Shown in pieces: positions 59,323 through 64,000 of a stretch of DNA of 64,000 bases. The notes under the pieces are model-generated. The model was not told the origin of the DNA. It made no database searches and was given only the letters and a program-made list of their open reading frames with translations. The DNA is from Mycetocola_A sp015752285. Its GTDB lineage: Bacteria > Actinomycetota > Actinomycetes > Actinomycetales > Microbacteriaceae. Made by a program: the position numbers and the translations under genes. The DNA lies in NCBI RefSeq assembly GCF_015752285.1, contig NZ_JADOUY010000003.1, positions 62,001 to 126,000 of the forward strand. Direction: 5' to 3'. Each line of letters opens with the position of its first letter. Positions within the stretch are counted from its first letter, which is position 1.

Positions 59323-60864
59323 ATGTCCAACGCACGCCTGACCCTCGATCCCAGCTTCGTCGTCGGACCCATCAACCGCCGCCTGTTCGGGTCGTTCATC
59401 GAACACATGGGGCGCGCCGTCTACACCGGCATCTACGAGCCGGGTCACCCGACGGCGGATGCCGACGGCTTTCGTCAGGACGTCATCGAACTGGTCAAGG
59501 AACTCGGCGTCACCGGCATCCGTTACCCGGGCGGCAACTTCGTCTCGGGCTTCGAGTGGCGTGACAGCGTCGGACCGCGCGACGACCGCCCGCGCCGCCT
59601 GAGCCTGGCCTGGCGTGCGACCGAAACCAACGAGGTCGGGCTGCACGAGTTCGCATCGTGGGTCGAGAAGGTCGGCGGCGAGCTGATGTATGCCGTCAAC
59701 CTCGGCACCGCAGACACGATGGACGCCCTCGACGTGGTGGAGTACGCGAACATCGCCCGAGGTTCGACTCTGGCGGAGGAGCGCATCGCGAACGGGCGCA
59801 CCGAGCCCTTCGGAATCTCGATGTGGTACCTCGGCAACGAGATGGACGGGCCGTGGCAGCTCGGCCACTCGCCCGCCGAGGACTACGCCAAGAAGGCATC
59901 ACAGACCGCGAAGGCACTCCGTCAGCTGGACCCGCGGGTGGAGCTCGTGGCATCCGGGTCGTCGCATCCGACCATGCCGACTTTTCCGCTCTGGGACCGG
60001 GTCGTGCTCGAGCACACCTACGACGATGTCGACTACATCTCATGCCACGGTTACTACCAGGAGAAAAACGGCGACCTCGGTTCGTTCCTCGCCTCACCGG
60101 TGAAGATGGACCGGTACCTCGACGTCGTGATCGCGACCGCCGACCACGTCAAGGCACTCAAGCGCAGCGACAAGACGCTTAACATCTCGTTCGACGAATG
60201 GAACGTCTGGTACCTCGGCGAGAACCTGCGCAGCTTCCCGAGGCAGGCCGACCGGTTCTACCGCACCGACGAGATCGAGGGCGACGACTGGCCCGAAGCG
60301 CCCCGGCTCGCTGAAGATGTGTACTCGGTGGCGGATGCCGTCGTCGTCGGCGGTCTGCTCATCTCGCTTCTGCGGCACGCTGACCGGGTGACCTCGGCCG
60401 CGATGTCGATGCTCGTCAACGTGATCGCGCCGATCACCACCGAGCCTGGGGGCCCTGCCTGGCGGCAGGCCACCTTCTTCCCTTTCGCCGTGACCTCGCG
60501 GCTTGCCGTCGGCGTCTCGCTCGACATCCGAATCGAGAGTGCGCAGTACGAGACCGACGAGCTCGGCTCTGTTCCGCTCGTGGATGCCGGCGCGACCTTC
60601 GATGACTCGACCGGCCGTGCAGCGGTGTTCCTCGTCAACCGATCACTCACCGAGCCGGTCACGGTCAGCGTGAACCTCGGAGCGCTCGGCGACCTCTCGG
60701 TGCTCGAAACTCAGATGATGGCGGATGCCGACGTGTACGCCACGAACACGAAGGATGCTCCCGGCCGGGTGGGGTTGCAGCCGAACGGGTCGGCGTCGAT
60801 CGAGGACGGCATCCTCACCGTGACACTGCCCCCGGTGTCGTGGACCGCGGTGGCGCTCGGCTGA
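59323..60864 (+). CDS. Alpha-L-arabinofuranosidase, GH51
   Basis: A 513-residue intracellular glycosidase that releases terminal arabinofuranose from oligosaccharides with retention. It has GSFIEHMGRAVYTGIYEPGHPTADADGFRQDV, GVTGIRYPGGNFVSGFEWRDSVGPRDDRP, the acid/base E173 in WYLGNEMDGPW and the nucleophile E292 in ISFDEWNVWYL, followed by the C-terminal beta domain. TTAAGGAGAAGT sets ATG 59323. There is no signal peptide, so substrates are taken up by the preceding importer first. Confidence 0.93.
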   Translation: MSNARLTLDPSFVVGPINRRLFGSFIEHMGRAVYTGIYEPGHPTADADGFRQDVIELVKELGVTGIRYPGGNFVSGFEWRDSVGPRDDRPRRLSLAWRATETNEVGLHEFASWVEKVGGELMYAVNLGTADTMDALDVVEYANIARGSTLAEERIANGRTEPFGISMWYLGNEMDGPWQLGHSPAEDYAKKASQTAKALRQLDPRVELVASGSSHPTMPTFPLWDRVVLEHTYDDVDYISCHGYYQEKNGDLGSFLASPVKMDRYLDVVIATADHVKALKRSDKTLNISFDEWNVWYLGENLRSFPRQADRFYRTDEIEGDDWPEAPRLAEDVYSVADAVVVGGLLISLLRHADRVTSAAMSMLVNVIAPITTEPGGPAWRQATFFPFAVTSRLAVGVSLDIRIESAQYETDELGSVPLVDAGATFDDSTGRAAVFLVNRSLTEPVTVSVNLGALGDLSVLETQMMADADVYATNTKDAPGRVGLQPNGSASIEDGILTVTLPPVSWTAVALG

Positions 60865-60911
60865 GCGCCCCGGGTCCATCGTGGTGGGGACTTTGCACCC
60901 GGCGGGAACGG

Positions 60912-60971
60912 TGCTGCACTTGTGTGTCGATGCTGCAGTTGCAACTGCAGCATCGACACACAAGTGCAGCA
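60912..60971. repeat. Perfect 60-bp palindrome, family A, copy 2
   Basis: Thirty bases beginning TGCTGCACTTGTGTGTCGAT are followed immediately by their exact reverse complement, with centre TTGCAA at 60939-60944 and no loop. It lies between the converging arabinofuranosidase and LacI genes, where an RNA hairpin could stop transcription from both sides. The lack of a loop and the related copies at 55716 and 62097 suggest a repeat element rather than a simple terminator. Confidence 0.85.
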
Positions 60972-60994
60972 TGAGCGCGGCAGTGGAGGCGCAG

Positions 60995-62020
60995 CTAGCT
61001 CGGGGCGGGTCCCGACGACTCGCGGGTCACGATGTGGAAGTCCGGCTTGCTCAGGCGAGGTGGCCTGCGGTCGCCCTTCTCGCGGATCCGCTCCACCAGC
61101 ATCTGCACGGCCATCTCGGCGATGGACTCCCGGCCGGGGTCGACGCTCGACAGCGACGGCACCGAGAAGCGGGCTTCGTCGATATTGTCGAAGCCGATGA
61201 CGGCGACATCGTCGGGAACGCTCAGTCCGGTTTCGCCGAGCGCGCGCAGTGCACCGAGACCGAGGGTGTCGTTGAGGGCGAAGACGGCGTCGAATGTGAC
61301 CCGGTCGTGAACGAGTCGGCGAACGGCTGTCGCTCCTGCCTCGCGGCCCCAGGGGCCGGTCACGCAGATCAGTTCGGGTCGCTCCTGGATGCCTGCCGCT
61401 GCGAGGGCCTTGCGGTACCCCTGCAGGCGGAGGGTCGCTGAGCTCGGATCCTCGGCGAGCGGTTCGGGCGCACCGATGACGGCGATGCGGGAACGCCCAC
61501 GAGCGAGAAGGTGCTCGACCGCGGCCTGCGCCGAGGTCACGTTGTGCATGGTGACGTGGTCGGTGGGGCCGCCGAAGATCCGCTCACCGAGGAGCACGAG
61601 CGGCAGGGGAACGTCGAGCGCGTCGACGTCGCGCTGACCGAGTCGGGCGGGGCTGAGCAGCAACCCGTCCGTACCCTGCAGGCGAACGCCCTTCACCGCC
61701 TCGAGTTCTTTGGCGCGGTCGCCGTTCGTCTGCCCGATGAGCACGCTGAGTCCGCGTTTCTCGGCTGCCCGGATCACGGAGTCGGCGAGCTCGGCGAAGT
61801 AGCTCTCGCGGAGGGCAGGGACGGCGAGTCCGATCACGCCGGTTTTGCCGGAGCGCAGCCCCCGTGCTGAGAGGTTCGGCCGGTAATCCAGCTCGAGGAT
61901 GGCGCTGCGTACCCGGTCGCGGACCTGGGTGCTGACATGCGGATGATCGTTGATGACGTTCGAGACCGTCTTGATCGAGACCCCGGCCACGCGCGCCACG
62001 TCGTGCATCGTCGACCTCAC
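60995..62020 (-). CDS. LacI-family transcriptional regulator
   Basis: A 341-residue repressor. The HTH and hinge are TMHDVARVAGVSIKTVSNVINDHPHVSTQVRDRVRSAILELDYRPNLSARGLRSGKTGVIGL. The periplasmic-binding-like sensor follows, with a C-terminal VIGFDNIDEARFSVPSLSSVDPGRESIAEMAVQMLVERI. GTG 62020 is chosen because AAGGAGG lies 5 nt before it; ATG 62047 would add nine residues. Its position next to the arabinoside operon and the AACGTT-centred site at 55856 suggest it represses that operon until arabinose or an arabinoside binds. Confidence 0.9.
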   Translation of the reverse strand: MRSTMHDVARVAGVSIKTVSNVINDHPHVSTQVRDRVRSAILELDYRPNLSARGLRSGKTGVIGLAVPALRESYFAELADSVIRAAEKRGLSVLIGQTNGDRAKELEAVKGVRLQGTDGLLLSPARLGQRDVDALDVPLPLVLLGERIFGGPTDHVTMHNVTSAQAAVEHLLARGRSRIAVIGAPEPLAEDPSSATLRLQGYRKALAAAGIQERPELICVTGPWGREAGATAVRRLVHDRVTFDAVFALNDTLGLGALRALGETGLSVPDDVAVIGFDNIDEARFSVPSLSSVDPGRESIAEMAVQMLVERIREKGDRRPPRLSKPDFHIVTRESSGPAPS

Positions 62021-62096
62021 CGATGCCTCCTTCATTGTGGCGCTCACCGGTCAATATATCGGAGAAGGCTCCGCGGGCCGCGGTCCCTCGCCCGGT

Positions 62097-62154
62097 GCTG
62101 CAGTTCCAGTCGAGTGCGGCAGTTGCAACAGCAGCATTCCACTGGATCTGCAGC
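62097..62154. repeat. Degenerate TTGCAA-centred palindrome, family A, copy 3
   Basis: A 58-bp imperfect palindrome centred on TTGCAA at 62123-62128. It has six mismatched pairs, with outer arms GCTGCAG and CTGCAGC. It lies in the 284-nt gap between the LacI and alcohol dehydrogenase starts. The rest of the gap shows no gene; an AT-rich ATATATC near 62055 may be part of the LacI promoter. Confidence 0.6.
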
Positions 62155-62304
62155 GGTCGGGGGTTTGGGCGGCGCGGGCTCGCTCCAGCCGGCGGGGGAG
62201 GAGCCGGAGTGCCTGTCAAGGCTCGGGGTGCACCCAGAACGAAGTTGTAGCCTTGAAGACGGCAGTGCAGAAGCGTCTGCCCAATCAACTTCCGGAGGTA
62301 ATCC

Positions 62305-63363
62305 TTGACCACCACCGTGCCCGCTCTCGTTACAGCATCCGCTGGCGCCGCCTTCGAGCGCTCCACCATCAAACGCCGCGACGTCGGCTCGAACGACGTG
62401 CAGATCGACATCGCCTATGCAGGCATCTGCCACTCAGACATCCACCAGGCGCGCGAAGAGTGGGGTGCAGCGATCTTCCCCATGGTGCCCGGCCACGAGA
62501 TCGCCGGCATCGTCAGCGCCGTCGGTTCAGACGTCAGCAAGCATCAGGTCGGCGATCGCGTCGGCATCGGATGCTTCGTCGATTCCTGCCGCGAGTGCGA
62601 GAACTGCCTCGCCGGTGAGGAGCAGTTCTGCCTCAAGGGCAACGTCGCGACCTACAACGGCCGCGAGTACTCGGGCGAGGAGACCTACGGCGGCTACAGC
62701 ACCTCGATCGTCGCGAACGAGAACTACGTGCTGTCGATCCCTGAGGGCATCAGCCTCGACATCGCCGCACCGCTGCTCTGCGCCGGCATCACCACCTACT
62801 CGCCGCTCAAGCACTGGGGTGCAGGCCCGGGCAAGAAGGTCGCGATCGTCGGCATGGGCGGACTCGGCCACATGGGCGTCAAGATCGCTGCGGCGCTCGG
62901 TGCTGAAGTGACCGTGCTCAGCCAGACGCTGTCGAAGCAGGACGACGGCATGCGCCTCGGCGCGACCGATTACTTCGCGACCTCGGATCCCGAGACCTTC
63001 AAGAAGAACCGCAAGCGCTTCGACCTCATCATCAACACGGTCTCAGCCGACCTGCCGATCGACAAGTACCTGTCGATGCTCACCCTCAACGGGTCGATGG
63101 TCTTCGTGGGTCTGCCCGAGAAGCCGCAGGAGTTCCGCGTGTTCTCCCTCACCGGCGGACGCCGCACCCTCGCCGGATCGAACATCGGTGGCATCCGTGA
63201 AACCCAGGAGATGCTCGACTTCTGCGCTGAGCACGGTCTCGGTGCCGACGTCGAGGTCATCGACGCCGACCAGGTCGACGAGGCGTACGAGCGCGTCATC
63301 AAGAGTGACGTTCGCTACCGCTTCGTGATCGACACGGCGACGATTCCGGCGTCCGCCGCGTAG
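62305..63363 (+). CDS. Zinc-dependent alcohol dehydrogenase, cinnamyl-alcohol type
   Basis: A 352-residue medium-chain dehydrogenase. The start is TTG at 62305, set by CCGGAGG 7 nt upstream. The catalytic zinc site has C42 (GICHSDIH) and H64/E65 (GHE). The structural zinc site is C95, C98, C101, C109. The cofactor loop is VGMGGLGHMGVKIAAALGAEV. GYSTSIV and the C-terminal NIGGIRETQEMLDFCAEH place it with NADPH-dependent cinnamyl-alcohol/YahK-like enzymes that reduce aldehydes. A strong terminator follows. Confidence 0.9.
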   Translation: MTTTVPALVTASAGAAFERSTIKRRDVGSNDVQIDIAYAGICHSDIHQAREEWGAAIFPMVPGHEIAGIVSAVGSDVSKHQVGDRVGIGCFVDSCRECENCLAGEEQFCLKGNVATYNGREYSGEETYGGYSTSIVANENYVLSIPEGISLDIAAPLLCAGITTYSPLKHWGAGPGKKVAIVGMGGLGHMGVKIAAALGAEVTVLSQTLSKQDDGMRLGATDYFATSDPETFKKNRKRFDLIINTVSADLPIDKYLSMLTLNGSMVFVGLPEKPQEFRVFSLTGGRRTLAGSNIGGIRETQEMLDFCAEHGLGADVEVIDADQVDEAYERVIKSDVRYRFVIDTATIPASAA

Positions 63364-63390
63364 GTCTCTCGCCGATACGTCTCTCACATA

Positions 63391-63437
63391 CGACAAAAAC
63401 GGTCGCTATTCCTCGCGGATAGCGACCGTTTTTGTCG
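63391..63437. terminator. Strong bidirectional rho-independent terminator
   Basis: A perfect 19-bp stem (CGACAAAAACGGTCGCTAT and complement) encloses a 9-nt loop, with the T-run inside the right arm (GTTTTTG) and the A-run in the left arm. It therefore works in either direction. It lies 28 nt after the alcohol dehydrogenase stop. Confidence 0.9.
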
Positions 63438-63486
63438 TCCGAGCTGCGGGTGAGCGCGCACCTGGCGCGAGAGCATCCGCTGCGAT

Positions 63487-63545
63487 CGAGGGCATCCTGT
63501 GTGCCGAGAGGTCTGGTCCGGAAGGGATGCCCTCGGTCTCGGTGC
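63487..63545. repeat. Dispersed inverted repeat, family B, copy 2
   Basis: Perfect 11-bp arms CGAGGGCATCC (63487-63497) and complement (63535-63545) enclose 37 nt. The right half GTCCGGAAGGGATGCCCTCG differs from 55631-55650 at one base. It lies between two terminators in the 260-nt gap before the final transporter gene. Confidence 0.65.
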
Positions 63546-63571
63546 GTGTGGATGCCGCCGCGGTCAGACGA

Positions 63572-63608
63572 AGAACGGCCGCTGCCTTTCCGAGGCAGCG
63601 GCCGTTCT
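63572..63608 (-). terminator. Terminator of the final transporter gene
   Basis: A perfect 16-bp stem (AGAACGGCCGCTGCCT and complement) has a 5-nt loop. It begins about 16 nt beyond the stop of the minus-strand transporter and is followed on that strand by TCGTCTG rather than a clean T-run. It is positioned to end that transcript. Confidence 0.75.
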
Positions 63609-63624
63609 GATGTGGAGTCGGTGC

Positions 63625-64000
63625 TTAACGGGCTTCTTCTACCGCGAGCGCTTCGGCGACCCGCTGACGCTCCGCCTTGCCCCAGGTCTCACGGGTGGTG
63701 AGGATGCCGATGAGGCCAATCGTCGCCGCGAGCAGAACGACCAGCGAGGCTCCAGGCCAGCCGATTGCTCCGACCATGAGCGCAGCGATGAGCGGGGCGA
63801 ATCCGCCCACGGATGCGGCGATCTGGTAACCCATGGATGCTCCGGACGTCCGGGTGGCCGTGCCGAACTGTTCGGTCAGGAGCGAGCCCTGCACGCCCGT
63901 GAGCGTGGCGTGGATGACACCGATGCCGATCACGAACGTCAGTACGACGAGGGCAGGAACGGCGTCGTTTGTCAGCAGGTACATCGGGAAGGCGAAGGCC
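63625..64000 (-). CDS. MFS transporter, C-terminal part (cut by window edge)
   Basis: About 125 residues of the C-terminal part of a major-facilitator protein; the frame is open to the right edge. It has three to four hydrophobic segments and the sequence VIHATLTGVQGSLLTEQFGTATRTSGASMGYQIAASVGGFAPLIAALMVGAIGWPGASLVVLLAATIGLIGIL. The stretch QGSLLTEQFGTxxRxSGAS is the helix 10-11 signature of MHS-type metabolite:H+ symporters, as in the two other transporters of this window. The substrate is unknown. Confidence 0.8.
   Translation of the reverse strand, partial: AFAFPMYLLTNDAVPALVVLTFVIGIGVIHATLTGVQGSLLTEQFGTATRTSGASMGYQIAASVGGFAPLIAALMVGAIGWPGASLVVLLAATIGLIGILTTRETWGKAERQRVAEALAVEEAR

Noticed and set aside
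1..64000. CRISPR arrays or rRNA genes
   Set aside because: No series of regularly spaced direct repeats and no rRNA-like sequence was seen. The only tandem array (13461-13655) has three diverging palindromic units and no spacers.

Overview
The window is high-GC DNA with short intergenic gaps, frequent 1-4 nt gene overlaps, GTG/TTG starts behind strong AAGGAGG-type sites, a mycothiol-type maleylpyruvate isomerase and several sugar ABC cassettes without their own ATPase. Together with the very frequent octamer CGGATGCC/GGCATCCG, this points to an actinobacterium, most probably Microbacteriaceae (Micrococcales). The genus cannot be fixed from the sequence.

Region 1 (1-13.7 kb) is a catabolic cluster: the tail of a LacI regulator, two IclR regulators, two MHS-type proton symporters, a NIPSNAP protein, a cupin, three SDRs (one without its catalytic residues), a beta-hydroxyacid-dehydrogenase-type enzyme, an EthD protein, a SnoaL-like protein and two fumarate-reductase-type flavoproteins. 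Region 2 (13.7-20.9 kb) is a complete gentisate pathway: 3-hydroxybenzoate 6-hydroxylase, IclR, then a divergent operon of gentisate 1,2-dioxygenase, fumarylpyruvate hydrolase, mycothiol-dependent maleylpyruvate isomerase and MarR, plus a third flavoprotein dehydrogenase. Repeated operator-like palindromes tie the parts together. I infer that a hydroaromatic acid is imported, oxidised and desaturated to 3-hydroxybenzoate and then cleaved through gentisate.

Region 3 (20.9-25.7 kb) holds household or accessory genes: two small membrane/secreted proteins, a uracil-DNA glycosylase-type protein, an LLM flavoprotein and an AraC regulator. Region 4 (25.7-31.8 kb) is an alpha-galactoside-type operon: GH4 glycosidase, two ABC permeases, a lipoprotein and a Gfo/Idh/MocA dehydrogenase.

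Region 5 (31.8-39.9 kb) is an island with different composition. It is bordered by an unusual tRNA with a CAU anticodon and a broken NYN-nuclease gene. It contains a GIY-YIG/DUF2075 helicase with MazG, a translationally coupled pair made of a coiled-coil protein and a DUF4041+GIY-YIG nuclease (SNIPE-like), a PD-(D/E)XK-like protein with a winged-helix insertion, and a Ser/Thr kinase with a large unassigned C-terminal domain. I read it as a probable anti-phage or DNA-surveillance island and the best candidate for an undescribed system.

Region 6 (40-46.6 kb): IclR, two APC permeases and a copper amine oxidase for amine catabolism. Region 7 (46.7-53.1 kb): a DeoR-controlled beta-glucoside-type cluster with GH4 6-phospho-glycosidase, PfkB kinase and an ABC importer. 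Region 8 (53.1-64 kb): an orphan HicB-like antitoxin with a perfect 24-bp palindrome, an alpha/beta hydrolase, an aldose epimerase, an arabinoside cluster (lipoprotein, two permeases, GH51 arabinofuranosidase, LacI), a zinc alcohol dehydrogenase and the end of a transporter. The intergenic gaps here carry two families of dispersed palindromic repeats, including a perfect 60-bp palindrome.
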